64,000 nt of DNA. Source: Burkholderia pyrrocinia (GTDB taxonomy: Bacteria > Pseudomonadota > Gammaproteobacteria > Burkholderiales > Burkholderiaceae). The stretch lies in assembly GCF_022809715.1 (NCBI RefSeq), contig NZ_CP094460.1:1798001-1862000 (forward strand). Reading direction: 5' to 3'. The notes beneath the pieces are model-generated. The model saw only the letters and a list, made by a program, of their open reading frames with translations, was not told where the DNA came from and made no database searches. Below, piece by piece: positions 20,340 to 30,600 of this stretch. The translations under genes and the position numbers were made by a program. How positions within the stretch are numbered: the stretch's first letter is position 1; each line of letters opens with the position of its first letter.

Positions 20340-20780
20340 TCACGCAGCCGCGTCGGCCTTCCGCGTCACCGCATCCGGCAGCCCGAACACGCTGTCGAAC
20401 GACCAGTTGTACACGAACGTGAAGATCGGGAAGAACACGATCAGCACCGCGTCGAACAGGAACGCCTGCACCAGCGACACGTCGAGCCACCACGCGATCA
20501 GCGGAATCAGGAACGTCACGAGCGCAACCTGGAACCCGACCGCGTGCAGCACGCGCCGCCCCACGGTGCGCGTCGTCGCCGCGCGCCGCCGCTCCCACGC
20601 CTCGAACGCGAGGTTGTACAGGAAATTGACGGTGACGCCCGTCGTCGAGATCATCACGCCCAGCAGGCCGCTCGTTTCGGCGCTCGCGCCGCTCAGCACG
20701 CCGAGCACCGTCGACGCGATCAGGATGCCGAGCACCTCGAACATCACGACGTAGACTATGCGTCGCTTCCAGCCTTGCAT
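20340..20780 (-). CDS. PACE-family multidrug efflux transporter
   Basis: A 146-residue membrane protein with four helices arranged as two bacterial-transmembrane-pair repeats (MFEVLGILIASTVLGVLSG and LIPLIAWWLDVSLVQAFLFDAVLIVFFPIF), with the conserved Asn-rich TTGVTVNFLYNLAFEAWERR. This is the proteobacterial antimicrobial compound efflux (PACE) family typified by AceI, which exports biocides such as chlorhexidine or polyamines. ATG 20780 is preferred because AAGGGG is then 5 nt upstream; ATG 20786 is possible. A LysR gene diverges from it, as aceI does from aceR, but that regulator is frameshifted here. Confidence 0.88.
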   Translation of the reverse strand: MQGWKRRIVYVVMFEVLGILIASTVLGVLSGASAETSGLLGVMISTTGVTVNFLYNLAFEAWERRRAATTRTVGRRVLHAVGFQVALVTFLIPLIAWWLDVSLVQAFLFDAVLIVFFPIFTFVYNWSFDSVFGLPDAVTRKADAAA

Positions 20781-20878
20781 GAACATCCCCTTCGAATCGA
20801 ACAAGGTGGCGAGACTAGCAGCGGGTACCCTGTCCGCCAAAGTCAGGTCCTTTCAATTTTTCTGACAGGAGGCCGCAC

Positions 20879-21767
20879 GTGCTGACCAGCGACCACATCG
20901 ACATGCTGCTGACCGTCATCGACAAAGGCTCGTTCTCGGCGGCCGCGCGCGCTCGGCCGCACGCCGTCGGCGGTCAGCATGGCGATCGCGAACCTCGAGG
21001 CCGAACTCGATCTCGTGCTGTTCGATCGCGGCACGCGCGAACCGACGCCGACCGCTGCAATGGCCGCGCTGCTGCCCGATGCACGCTCGATCGCCGAACG
21101 GCTGCACGCGCTGCGCGCGCATGCGCAGCACCTGTCGGAAGGCGTCGAGGACACGCTGCGGCTCGGGCTCGCGGCGGAACTCGACGGCGCACCCGTCGCC
21201 CGCGCACTGACGGCCGTCGCCGCGAAATATCCGGCGCTCGCGATCAGCGTCGTCACGGAGCCGCAGGACGCGATCGTCGACGCGCTGCATCGTGGCGCCG
21301 TCGATCTGTGCGTCGCGTACGGCGGGCTCGACCTGCATCCGCAGGAACAGATTCACGCGCTGTGGACCGAGACGCTGATCGCGGTCGCCGCGCCCGGCCA
21401 TCCGGCGATTGCAGAAGCCGCGCATCCGGAGGCGATCGAGCGCTTGTCGGGGTTTCGGCAGATCGTGATCGCCGATCCGGAGCGGCCGCTCACCGACGTG
21501 CGGCCGCTTATCGGCAACCGCACGTGGAAGGTGACCGACATGGCGACCGCGATCGCGCTCGTGAAGGCCGGTCATGGCTGGGCGAACTTGCCGGAATCGA
21601 TCATCGACCGGTATGTGGCGGACGGTGAACTCGCACCGCTCGTGTTCGCGAACATTCGCAACGGGCTGCCGCTGCCTGTGTATTTGCGGCGGCCGAAACA
21701 TACGGGGCTCGGCAAGGCCGCCGGGGAACTCTTGCGGGCACTGCGGTCTGAAGACAGTCCGCATTAA
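20879..21767 (+). pseudogene. LysR-family regulator broken by a 2-bp frameshift
   Basis: GTG start at 20879 has AGGAGG at 20867-20872. Reading from it gives a normal LysR helix-turn-helix start (HIDMLLTVIDKGSFSAAARA), then loses frame at a GC dinucleotide run (20945-20952). The rest of the protein continues in another frame from 20979 (MAIANLEAELDLVLFDRGTR) to the stop at 21767. Restoring one GC unit yields ALGRTPSAVSMAIANLEAEL, the expected sequence, and a 296-residue intact LysR protein. The damage is therefore a single slippage event or a sequencing error. It is divergent from the PACE efflux gene and would be its regulator. Confidence 0.88.
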
Positions 21768-21768
21768 G

Positions 21769-21795
21769 CGGTGCGGCGATGGCGTCGCCACACCG
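21769..21795. terminator. hairpin between converging LysR genes
   Basis: Stem CGGTGCGGCGA / TCGCCACACCG (21769-21779 and 21785-21795) with one mismatch and a 5-nt loop starts 2 bp after the stop of the frameshifted LysR gene. No real T tract follows. Confidence 0.45.
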
Positions 21796-21920
21796 TCCGT
21801 CAACGCCGGACGACTTGACCGTTAGTTGCAATCAATGGGCCACCCTCGCGCGCGTTCGGCGCCAGAAACGCGTTCCCGGTCATCGCTCGACTTGTCCGAT
21901 CATGCCGACCGTGAGGCGGG

Positions 21921-22856
21921 TCATACGACCGTGATGGCGAGCTCCTCCGCATACGCCTCCAACCGGTCGCCTACCCGCAACTTAAGGACATCGATGAACC
22001 GTTTGATCTTCGCGTCGACGAACTGACGGGACGAATACACCGCATAGACGTTGCGCTGAGCGGTGTGGAATTCAGGCAGCACGCGAACGAGCGATCCCTT
22101 ACGCAAATCGTCGATTGCCGAGAAGGCGGCGATCAGCCCGATCCCCGCGCCCTCGCGCAGTACCGTGGACATCGCATCCATGTCGTTGACGCTGAAGTGC
22201 GATCCCGCCGGACGATACACCGCCTCGCCGACCCTGCCTTGCAGACGCCATTCGTCGGGCGCGTAATCGACCGTGCTCAGGAGCACACATGTGTGGTCGA
22301 CGAGGTCTTCCACGCACGCGGGAGCCGGACGATGTGCCAGATAATCGGGCGACGCCGCCAGAATGCAATGGCTGACGCCGATCTTCTGGCTCACATACGC
22401 CGAGTCCGGCAGCGTGCGCGCAATCACGATCGCCACGTCGAGTTGCTCTTCGAGCAGGTTCGGCATCCGCTGCGACAGCATGAGATCGACCGATACCTCC
22501 GGGTATGCGTTCCGATAGGCAAGCACGGCTTGCGAAACGAGTTGACGGCCTAATCCCGGCACCGCATGCACGCGCAATATGCCGCGCGGCTCCAGCAGCG
22601 CATCGCGCGCTTCCGCTTCTGCCCGTTCGATGTCCGAGAGGATCGCAACGCTGCGCTCGTAAAAACGTCGCCCCGCATCGGTGACGACGAGCCGTCGCGT
22701 CGAGCGCTGCAGCAACCGCGTGTTGAGATTGTCCTCGAGTACCGAGACCGCTCGGGAAATGTTGCCGACCGTCGTATCGAGGTGGTTTGCGACAGCCGTG
22801 AAACTGCCCATCTCGACCACCTTCGCAAACACCGACATGGTGTGAACCTTGTCCAT
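21921..22856 (-). CDS. LysR-family regulator of the adjacent oxidation operon
   Basis: A 311-residue LysR protein. Residues 1-62 are the winged helix-turn-helix (MSVFAKVVEMGSFTAVANHL, RLLQRSTRRLVVTDAG), and about 90-300 the periplasmic-binding-like effector domain (SVNDMDAMSTVLREGAGIGLI). It belongs to the large CrgA/YafC-like group. It is transcribed away from the aldehyde dehydrogenase-CMD-quinone reductase operon starting at 23235, which it most likely controls. Codon use here and in that operon seems somewhat less GC-biased than in neighbours, a weak hint of acquisition. Confidence 0.9.
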   Translation of the reverse strand: MDKVHTMSVFAKVVEMGSFTAVANHLDTTVGNISRAVSVLEDNLNTRLLQRSTRRLVVTDAGRRFYERSVAILSDIERAEAEARDALLEPRGILRVHAVPGLGRQLVSQAVLAYRNAYPEVSVDLMLSQRMPNLLEEQLDVAIVIARTLPDSAYVSQKIGVSHCILAASPDYLAHRPAPACVEDLVDHTCVLLSTVDYAPDEWRLQGRVGEAVYRPAGSHFSVNDMDAMSTVLREGAGIGLIAAFSAIDDLRKGSLVRVLPEFHTAQRNVYAVYSSRQFVDAKIKRFIDVLKLRVGDRLEAYAEELAITVV

Positions 22857-23234
22857 TACGCACCTTGGTTTTGAATTGATCGCCGAATCGCTGCGTTTCG
22901 GCCCGCGCGAGCCTGTTGATCATAGGGCCCGCGCCTGCTTCGTGCAGTCAGCGCGCAATCCCCTGTCGTTTTCGCGCATCCTTTCAATGCGCTTTCATGC
23001 TGGCAGGGGGATTTTCTCTCCCGAGACAAGATTCATTCTTTCCGGCCCCTCTAAGTTGCCGCCCGCTTCACGCCTAGACTGGGTCCCGAAGTCAGGCAAT
23101 CAGAACGCGGAAGTATCAAACCCGAGCTCGGCCCGCCACGGCGAATCATCCAGACACGGCGTGGCGCAGGTTCCCCTGTCCGGCTCGTGGCGAACACATA
23201 TTTAATCGCAATCCTAACCATAAAGGCTACTACC
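22857..23234. other. divergent promoter region, no gene
   Basis: This 378-bp gap between the LysR gene and the aldehyde dehydrogenase gene should hold both promoters and the LysR operator. I see no open reading frame with coding character, no RNA gene and no clear palindromic operator. The ribosome site of the downstream gene is weak (AAAGG at 23222-23226). Confidence 0.6.
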
Positions 23235-24671
23235 ATGGACATCAGTTACGACGCGCTTCATCTTTTCATCAACGGCGAATGGATCGGTGCGAGCGAACGC
23301 GAAACGGCGCCGGTGATCAACCCCGCCACGCAAATCGAGATCGGGCGCGTCCCGCTGGCGACGGCAGCCGATCTGGATCGCGCCCTGCAGGCCACCGCAC
23401 CGGCTTTTGACGTCTGGCGCAACACCGTGCCTGCCGAACGCGCGCGCATTCTGAAGCGTGCGGCGGAACTGATGCGCGAGCGCGCCGAGCACATCGCTAC
23501 CGTCATGACGCTCGAGGAAGGCAAACCACTGGCAGAAAGCCGCGACGAAGTCCTGCGTGCCGCCGACTATTTCGAATGGTTCGCCGAAGAGGCTCGCCGT
23601 ATCGACGGCCGCGTGGTGCCATCCAACCGCCCGGGCGTGCAACAGCTCGTGAAAAAACAGGCAATCGGGCCCGTCGCCGCATTCACGCCATGGAATTTTC
23701 CCGCGATCACCCCGGCGCGCAAGCTCTCCGCCGCACTCGCCGCCGGATGCAGCGTCATCATCAAACCCGGCGAGGAAAGCCCCGCAACGGCGCTCGCGCT
23801 GGCACGTGCACTGGACGACGCCGGTTTGCCGAAGGGCGTGCTTCAAGTCGTATTCGGCGTGCCCGACCAGGTGTCGAAGCATCTGATCGCTTCCCCGGTC
23901 ATCCGGAAGGTGACGTTCACGGGCTCGGTACCGATCGGCCGCCTGCTGTCGGCGCGTGCCGCCGAAGGCGTCAAACCCATCACGCTGGAGCTGGGCGGCC
24001 ACGGGCCCGTCCTCGTATTCAACGACGCGGATGTCGAGAAGGCCGCGGTCGACGGTGCGGCGAACCGCTTTCGCGGTACGGGCCAGGTCTGCATCTCGTC
24101 GACGCGCTTCCTGATCCAGCGCGAAGTCTACGACGCGTTCGTCGGGCACTTCGTGCGCGCCACCCAGGCCCTCAAGGTCGGGAATGGCATGGATGCCGGC
24201 ACGCAGGTCGGGCCGCTGGCCAATCCGCGCCAGCTTGCCAAGATGGAAGAACTCATCGCCGATGCGGTGGAACGTGGCGCAAGGGTCCTCGCCGGCGGAA
24301 AGCGCATCGAGGGCGAAGGATATTTCTTCGAACCCACGGTCCTCGCCGACGTACCGAAGGACGCGCGCGTGATGCATGAAGAACCGTTCGGCCCGATCGC
24401 GGTGCTGATGCGCTTCGATGCCCTCGCCGACGGGCTCGCCGAAGCGAACCGGTTGCCGTACGGGCTCTCCGCCTATGCGTTCACGCGCAGCGCGCGCACG
24501 GCCATTGATGTCGCGGACGGTCTCGAAGCCGGGATGATCGGCATCAACCAGTACCGCATCGTGTCGACCGAACTGCCGTTTGGCGGCATGAAGGAAAGCG
24601 GCCACGGCTCGGAAGGCGGCACCGAGGGCATCGAGTACTACCTCACGCACAAGTTCATCAGCCAGGCTTGA
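23235..24671 (+). CDS. NAD(P)-dependent aldehyde dehydrogenase (succinate-semialdehyde type)
   Basis: A 478-residue aldehyde dehydrogenase with Rossmann segment FTPWNFPAITPARKLSAAL, GSVPIGR, the general-base Glu in LELGGHGPV and catalytic Cys286 in GQVCISSTR. It resembles the succinate-semialdehyde/aliphatic aldehyde class. The ATG at 23235 is used; an upstream in-frame start adds 16 unlikely residues. It is the first gene of a three-gene operon with a CMD-family protein and a zinc-type quinone reductase, controlled presumably by the divergent LysR. The pathway is probably oxidation of a foreign or plant-derived aldehyde; substrate unknown. Confidence 0.9.
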   Translation: MDISYDALHLFINGEWIGASERETAPVINPATQIEIGRVPLATAADLDRALQATAPAFDVWRNTVPAERARILKRAAELMRERAEHIATVMTLEEGKPLAESRDEVLRAADYFEWFAEEARRIDGRVVPSNRPGVQQLVKKQAIGPVAAFTPWNFPAITPARKLSAALAAGCSVIIKPGEESPATALALARALDDAGLPKGVLQVVFGVPDQVSKHLIASPVIRKVTFTGSVPIGRLLSARAAEGVKPITLELGGHGPVLVFNDADVEKAAVDGAANRFRGTGQVCISSTRFLIQREVYDAFVGHFVRATQALKVGNGMDAGTQVGPLANPRQLAKMEELIADAVERGARVLAGGKRIEGEGYFFEPTVLADVPKDARVMHEEPFGPIAVLMRFDALADGLAEANRLPYGLSAYAFTRSARTAIDVADGLEAGMIGINQYRIVSTELPFGGMKESGHGSEGGTEGIEYYLTHKFISQA

Positions 24672-24683
24672 AGGAGTATCGCC

Positions 24684-25061
24684 ATGTCTCATACGCATTT
24701 CGACAGTCCACGCGAGGCCGCGCGGGCCTTCACGCCGACGCTCTCGGCATTCGTCGACGACACGCTCTATCCGCGCATCTGGAGCGATCCGTCGCTCGCG
24801 CCGCGCGATCGCAGCCTCGTGACCGTCGCCGCCCTGATCGCGGGGGGCCATCTCGACGAGTTGCCGGCGCATCTGCGGCGCGCGTTGACGAACGGCGTAA
24901 CCCGCGAAGAGCTCTCCGCGGCAATTACTCACCTCGCGTTCTACGCCGGGTTTCCCGCAGCGATTTCCGCTTCCGCCGTGGCGCAGGCAACGCTGGGCGC
25001 ACAACCTCGGTCCGACGATCTCGCCGGTCATTCAGCTCCGGCACAGGAAGGTGTGAAATGA
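24684..25061 (+). CDS. carboxymuconolactone decarboxylase family protein
   Basis: A 125-residue CMD-fold protein (helical hexamer family). The core is DRSLVTVAALIAGGHLDELPAHLRRALTNGVTREELSAAITHLAFYAGFPAA. The AhpD Cys-x-x-Cys redox pair is absent, so it is more like the gamma-carboxymuconolactone decarboxylase or the small accessory CMD proteins paired with oxidoreductases. AAGGAG sits upstream, and its stop overlaps the quinone reductase start (ATGA). Its exact reaction is unknown. Confidence 0.87.
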   Translation: MSHTHFDSPREAARAFTPTLSAFVDDTLYPRIWSDPSLAPRDRSLVTVAALIAGGHLDELPAHLRRALTNGVTREELSAAITHLAFYAGFPAAISASAVAQATLGAQPRSDDLAGHSAPAQEGVK

Positions 25062-26053
25062 AAGCCATCACATTCAAGGAATTCGGCGAGGCCGAGGTTC
25101 TCCAATTGGCCGAAGTCCCGGCACCCGAGGTTCGCCCCGACGATCTACTGGTACGCGTTCATGCCGCGGGCGTGAATCGCGCGGATCTGACACATCGGCG
25201 AGGCGGATACGGCCGGCCCAATTTCGGCGACTCCACCCTCATGGGGCTCGAAATCGCCGGCGAGGTGATCGAGACGGGAAGCTCCGTGCAGGGCTACGAG
25301 GTGGGTGATCGTGTAATGGGCGTCGTCGGCGGCGGGGCCTATGCGGAACTGGCGCGCATCGACTGGAGAATGGCGATGCCCATTCCGGCAACGATCGACT
25401 ACGTGCACGCGGCTGCCATACCGGAAGTTTTCGTCACTGCGCACGAAGCGTTGTTGCATCTGGGCCGCTTGCAACGTGGCGATTCGGTGCTGATTCACGC
25501 AGCGGCGGGCGGGGTGGGTTCCGCGGCGGTCCAGCTCGCCTACGCAACCGGCGCGACGATATTCGCGACCGCCGAAGCCTCGAAACTGGAACGGATCGTT
25601 CAACTCGGCGTGGACCATGCGATCGACTACAAGGCGCAGGATTTTTCGGAAGTCGTCGCAAGCAGGACTGGCAAACGCGGTGTCGACGTCGTCATCGACT
25701 TCGTGGGCGCGCCGTATTTTTCGCGGAATGTCGCGTCATTGGCAAACGGCGGCCGGCTGGTGCAGGTCGGCATACTCGGCGGCGGCGGTGACGTGAGCGT
25801 TGCGCTCGATCAGATCCTGTACCGTCATCTGCAAATCATCGGCACGGTGATGAAGTCGCGCGACCCGCGCGAGAAACACGCGATGGTTCGGCGATTTCGC
25901 GAACATTGGCTGGACCGCTTTGCGGGAGGCGCGGGCCTCGAACCGGTCGTCGACAGCGTGTTTCCTCTCGCCAATGCCGCGGCGGCTCATCGACGGATGG
26001 AGTCCGCCGTGAACGTAGGCAAGATCATCCTGTCGATGAGCGAAAACGCCTGA
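25058..26053 (+). CDS. quinone oxidoreductase-like medium-chain dehydrogenase
   Basis: A 331-residue MDR-superfamily protein of the NADPH:quinone reductase group: N-terminal GroES-like fold (VHAAGVNRADLTHRRGGYG, GLEIAGEVIETG) and Rossmann domain with HAAAGGVGSAAVQLAYATGATIFATA. The zinc-binding residues of alcohol dehydrogenases are missing, as expected for zinc-independent quinone/enone reductases. It is closest in style to the TP53I3/PIG3-like subgroup. It is third in the operon and translationally coupled to the CMD gene. It is followed by a strong terminator. Confidence 0.9.
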   Translation: MKAITFKEFGEAEVLQLAEVPAPEVRPDDLLVRVHAAGVNRADLTHRRGGYGRPNFGDSTLMGLEIAGEVIETGSSVQGYEVGDRVMGVVGGGAYAELARIDWRMAMPIPATIDYVHAAAIPEVFVTAHEALLHLGRLQRGDSVLIHAAAGGVGSAAVQLAYATGATIFATAEASKLERIVQLGVDHAIDYKAQDFSEVVASRTGKRGVDVVIDFVGAPYFSRNVASLANGGRLVQVGILGGGGDVSVALDQILYRHLQIIGTVMKSRDPREKHAMVRRFREHWLDRFAGGAGLEPVVDSVFPLANAAAAHRRMESAVNVGKIILSMSENA

Positions 26054-26063
26054 CGCCATAAAA

Positions 26064-26101
26064 AACCCCGGCATGCAGACCAGAGCCTGCACGCCGGGGT
26101 T
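26064..26101. terminator. strong bidirectional terminator between quinone reductase and opcM
   Basis: Arms AACCCCGGCATGCAG (26064-26078) and CTGCACGCCGGGGTT (26087-26101) form a 15-bp stem with one mismatch and an 8-nt loop. It is preceded by AAAAA and followed by TTC, so it can act for both converging transcripts. Confidence 0.85.
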
Positions 26102-26146
26102 CTTCGCTTCACTGCCGGCGAGCGACGATTCGCCCGCCGTTCGCGC

Positions 26147-27682
26147 TCAACGCGCGGCGACTTCCGCCTTGACGGACGCCGCATCGCCGACCGCCGTCGG
26201 CGCGGGCCCCCACCCGCCGCCCAACGCACGGATCAGGTTCACGGTCGACACGGCCTGCGCACCGGTCAACTGGTTCGACTGCAACTGCGACTGCAGCACC
26301 GACCGCTCGCTGTCGATCACGTCGAGATACGCGACCTGGCCTTCCTGATACTGCGTGCGCGACAGCGTCGCCGCGCGGCGCGACGCATTGACGGCCGCAT
26401 CCTGTGCGCGGATCTGGTCGTCGAGCAGGCGCAGATCGGCGAGATTGTCCTCGACCTCGCGGAACGCGACGAGCACCTGCTGCCGGTAGTTCGCGACCTG
26501 CTCGTCGTACTGCGCACGCGCCTGCTGCACGCCGGCCGCACGGCGCCCGCCGTCGAACAGCGGCAGCGTCAGCGCGGTGCCGGCGAACGGCCCGAGCAGG
26601 AACGTGCGGCTCGACCACAGGAACAGGTTGCCGAGCGTCGACGCCTCATAGCCGAACGCGCCCGTGATGTCGAGCTTCGGGAAGTACGCCGACTTCGCGA
26701 GGCCGATCCGCGCGTTCGCGGCCGCCATCGCGCGCTCGGCCGCCGACACGTCCGGGCGGCGTTCGAGCAGCGCGGACGGCAGGCCCGCCGGAATCTTCAC
26801 GCCGACCGGCACGATCGGCGTTTCCTTGAACGCGAAATCCGCGGGCGCCTTGCCGAGCAGGATCGCGAGCGCATGCTCGGAAGCCGCGCGCCGGCGCGCG
26901 ACACCGACCGCATCGGCCTGCGCGCTGGCAAGCTCGTTCTTCGCGCGCGACACGTCGAGCTCGCTGATATCGCCTTCGTTGAAGCGGCGCTGCACGAGCT
27001 TCAGCGCCTGATCGCGCAGCTCCACCGTGCGGCGGTACAGGTCCTGGTCCGAGTCGAGCTGGCGCAGTTCGAAGTAGTTCTGCGCGACGTCCGCCTGCAG
27101 CGCGAGCTGCACCGAACGGAACAGCGCTTCGCTCTGCGCCTGGTCGGCACGCGACGCCTCGACGTTGCGGCCGACGCGGCCGAACAGGTCGGCCTCGTAG
27201 GACACCGTGCCCTGCGCGCGCCACAGCGTCGCGTTGGTCGGGCCCGTGCCTTGCGGCTGCAACTGCGACGCCGACGACAGCCCTTCGCGCGTCGGCCCGA
27301 AGCCGGCGCCGACCTGCGGGAACCATTGCGAGCGCGCCGAACGCGTCGCCGCGCGCGCTTCCTCGACACGCGCGGCCGCCGCCTTCAGGTTCTGGTTCGC
27401 GGCGAGCGCCTGCGTCTCGAGCGAATCGAGCACCGGGTCGCCGAACACCGTCCACCACTCGCCGCGGTGCGCGCCGTCCGACGGCTCGGCCGTCTTCCAC
27501 GTGCCGGCCTGTTCGCCCGCGGCGAGCGTCGGCGCTTCCTTGAACGCGGCGGGCGTCGACACATCCGGGCGCTTGTAGTCGGGGCCCACCGCACACGCGG
27601 CGAGCAGCGTCGCGAGCAGGGTGCTCGCGGCCGCCACCTTCGCGAAGCGCATCAGGCCATTCGTGTTGTGCATGTTGTCCAT
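26147..27682 (-). CDS. opcM: outer-membrane efflux channel of the Ceo RND pump
   Basis: A 511-residue TolC/OprM-type channel lipoprotein. The signal peptide ends in a lipobox (LLAAC, Cys near residue 30) followed by AVGPDYKRPDV, standard for NodT-type channels. Two outer-membrane-efflux repeats follow (about 75-285 and 300-490), with GFGYEAS-type barrel segment AFGYEASTLGNLF and LFDGGRR. The ATG at 27682 has GAGGA upstream. It lies 10 bp after ceoB in the operon llpE-ceoA-ceoB-opcM, described in B. cepacia complex for chloramphenicol, trimethoprim and fluoroquinolone efflux. Gene identity rests on operon order as well as sequence. Confidence 0.92.
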   Translation of the reverse strand: MDNMHNTNGLMRFAKVAAASTLLATLLAACAVGPDYKRPDVSTPAAFKEAPTLAAGEQAGTWKTAEPSDGAHRGEWWTVFGDPVLDSLETQALAANQNLKAAAARVEEARAATRSARSQWFPQVGAGFGPTREGLSSASQLQPQGTGPTNATLWRAQGTVSYEADLFGRVGRNVEASRADQAQSEALFRSVQLALQADVAQNYFELRQLDSDQDLYRRTVELRDQALKLVQRRFNEGDISELDVSRAKNELASAQADAVGVARRRAASEHALAILLGKAPADFAFKETPIVPVGVKIPAGLPSALLERRPDVSAAERAMAAANARIGLAKSAYFPKLDITGAFGYEASTLGNLFLWSSRTFLLGPFAGTALTLPLFDGGRRAAGVQQARAQYDEQVANYRQQVLVAFREVEDNLADLRLLDDQIRAQDAAVNASRRAATLSRTQYQEGQVAYLDVIDSERSVLQSQLQSNQLTGAQAVSTVNLIRALGGGWGPAPTAVGDAASVKAEVAAR

Positions 27683-27692
27683 CTTCTTATCC

Positions 27693-30600
27693 TCAAGCAT
27701 CCGAAGCCGGTACGCCCTGGGCCGGCACGCCATACCCGGCCGAGTCCTTGCCGGCGACGTGGATCTTGCCGCCCGCGAGCGTACGCAGCACGACGTAGAA
27801 CACCGGCGTCAGCATCAGCCCGAACAGCGTCACGCCGAGCATCCCGAAGAACACCGCGACACCCATCGCATGGCGCATCTCCGAACCCGCACCCGTCGAC
27901 GTGACGAGCGGCACGACGCCCATGATGAACGCGATCGACGTCATCAGGATCGGGCGCAGCCGCAGCCGGCTCGCCTCGATCGCGGCCTCGAGCGGCGTCC
28001 TGCCGTCGTGTTCGAGCTCGCGCGCGAATTCGACGATCAGGATCGCGTTCTTCGCCGACAGCCCCACCAGCACCATCAAGCCGATCTGCGTGAAGATGTT
28101 GTTGTCGCCCTGCGTGAGCCACACGCCCGTCAGCGCCGACAGAATACTCATCGGCACGATCAGGATCACCGCGAGCGGCAGCGTCAGGCTTTCATACAGC
28201 GCAGCGAGCACCAGGAACACGAGCAGCACGCTGATCGGGAACACATACATCGCCGAATCGCCCGCGAGGATCTGCTGGTACGTGAGGTCGGTCCACTCGA
28301 ACCGCACGCCGCGCGGCAGCGTCTCGTGCGCGATCCGCTCGACCGCGGCCTGCGCCTGACCCGACGAGAAGCCCGGCGCCGGGCCGCCGTTGATGTCGGC
28401 CGCCGTGTAGCCGTTGTAGCGCACCACCATTTCAGGGCCGAACGTCGGCGTCACCGTGACGAGCGACGACAGCGGCACCATCTCGCCCTTGTCGTTGCGC
28501 GTCTTCAACTGCAGGATGTCGTCCGCGCGCTGGCGGAACGGCGCATCGGCCTGCACGCGCACCTGGTACACGCGCCCGAAGCGGTTGAAGTCGTTCACGT
28601 ACAGCGAGCCGAGATACACCTGCATCGTGTTGAACACGTCGGTGACCGGCACGCCGAGCTGCTTCGCCTTCACGCGGTCGAGATCGACGTTGAGCTGCGG
28701 CACGTTGATCTGGTAGCTCGTAAACAGCGGGCCCAGCTCGGGCGCTTGCTGCGCGCGCTTGATGAAATCGTTGGTCGCATCCGCGAGCCGCGCATAACCG
28801 ACCGCGCCGCGATCCTCGATCTGCATCTTGAAACCGCCGAGCGTGCCGAGGCCGAGCACCGGCGGCGGCGGGAACACCGCAACGAACGAGTCCTTGATCG
28901 CACCGTACTGCTGGTTCAGCGCGCCGGCGATCGCACCGGCCGACAGCGCCTTGCCGTGCCGTTCGGAGAACGGCTTCAGCGTGACGAACACGATGCCCGC
29001 GCTCGAGCTGTTCGTGAAGCCGTTCACCGACAGCCCCGGGAACGCCACCGCGCTCTCGACACCCGGCTGCTTCAGCGCGATCGAGCCCATGTCGCGGATC
29101 ACCTTCTCGGTGCGGTCGAGCGATGCACCGTTCGGCAACTGCGCGAACGCGATCAGGTATTCCTTGTCCTGCGCGGGCACGAAGCCGCCCGGCACGACCT
29201 TCGACACCAGCACGGTCGCGCCCACCAGCACGAGGTACACGCCCAGCATCAGCGTCTTGCGCGACAGCACGCCGCGCACGCCGCGGCCGTAGTTCTCCGC
29301 GCCGCGATGGAACACCTTGTTGAAGCCGCGGAAGAAGCCGCCGAGCACGCGGTTCATCACGCGCGTGAGCCAGTCTTCCTTGTCGCCATGGCCCTTCAGC
29401 AGGATCGCGGACAGCGCCGGCGACAGCGTCAGCGAGTTGAACGCCGAGATCACCGTCGAGATCGCGATCGTCATCGCGAACTGCTTGTAGAACTGGCCGG
29501 TCAGGCCCGACATGAACGCGAGCGGCACGAACACGGCGACCAGCGTCAGCGCAATCGCGATGATCGGCCCGCTCACTTCCTGCATCGCCTTGTAGGTCGC
29601 CTGCCGCGCGTTCATCCCGCTTTCAATGTTGCGTTCGACGTTCTCGACGACGACGATCGCATCGTCGACCACGATCCCGATCGCGAGCACCATCCCGAAC
29701 AATGACAACGCGTTGATCGAATACCCGAACGCGAGCAGCAGCGAGAACGTGCCGATGATCGACACCGGCACCGCGATCAGCGGAATCAGCGACGCACGCC
29801 AGGTCTGCAGGAACACGATCACGACGATCACGACCAGCGCGATCGCTTCGAGCAGCGTGTGCACGACGGCCTTGATCGACGAACGCACGAACTGCGTCGG
29901 GTCATAGACGATCTTGTAGTCGACGCCCGCCGGCATGTCCTGCTTGAGCTCGGCCATCGTCTTGCGCACTTCGTCCGAGATCTGCAGCGAGTTCGCGCCC
30001 GGCGACTGGTTGATCGCCATCGCGACGGCCGGCTTGTTGTCGAGCAGCGAGCGCAGCCCGTATTCGGACGCGTCGAGCTCGATCCGCGCGATGTCGCGCA
30101 GGCGCGTGACGCCGCCGTCCGGCGTCGTCTTCACGACAATGTCGCCGAACTCGTCTTCCGTCTGCAGACGGCCGCGCGCATTCACCGACAACTGCAGCGG
30201 CGTGCCGGGCAGCGACGGCGACGCGCCGATCACGCCGGCCGCGACCTGCACGTTCTGCTCGCGGATCGCCTGCACGACGTCCTCGGCGGACAGCCCGCGC
30301 TGCGCGACCTTCTGCGGATCGAGCCACACGCGCATCGCGTAGTCGCCCGAACCCCACAGCTGCACCTGGCCGACGCCCTGGATCCGCGACAGGCGATCCT
30401 TCACGTTGATCAGCGCGTAGTTGCGCAGGTAGGTCATGTCGTAGCGGTTGTCCGGCGAGATCAGGTGCACGACCATCGTCAGCGTCGGCGAGCTCTTCAC
30501 CGTGGTGATGCCGAGCCGCTGCACGTCTTCCGGCAGGCGCGGCAGCGCCTGGTTCACGCGGTTCTGCACGAGCTGCGTGGCCTTGTCCGGATCGGTGCCG

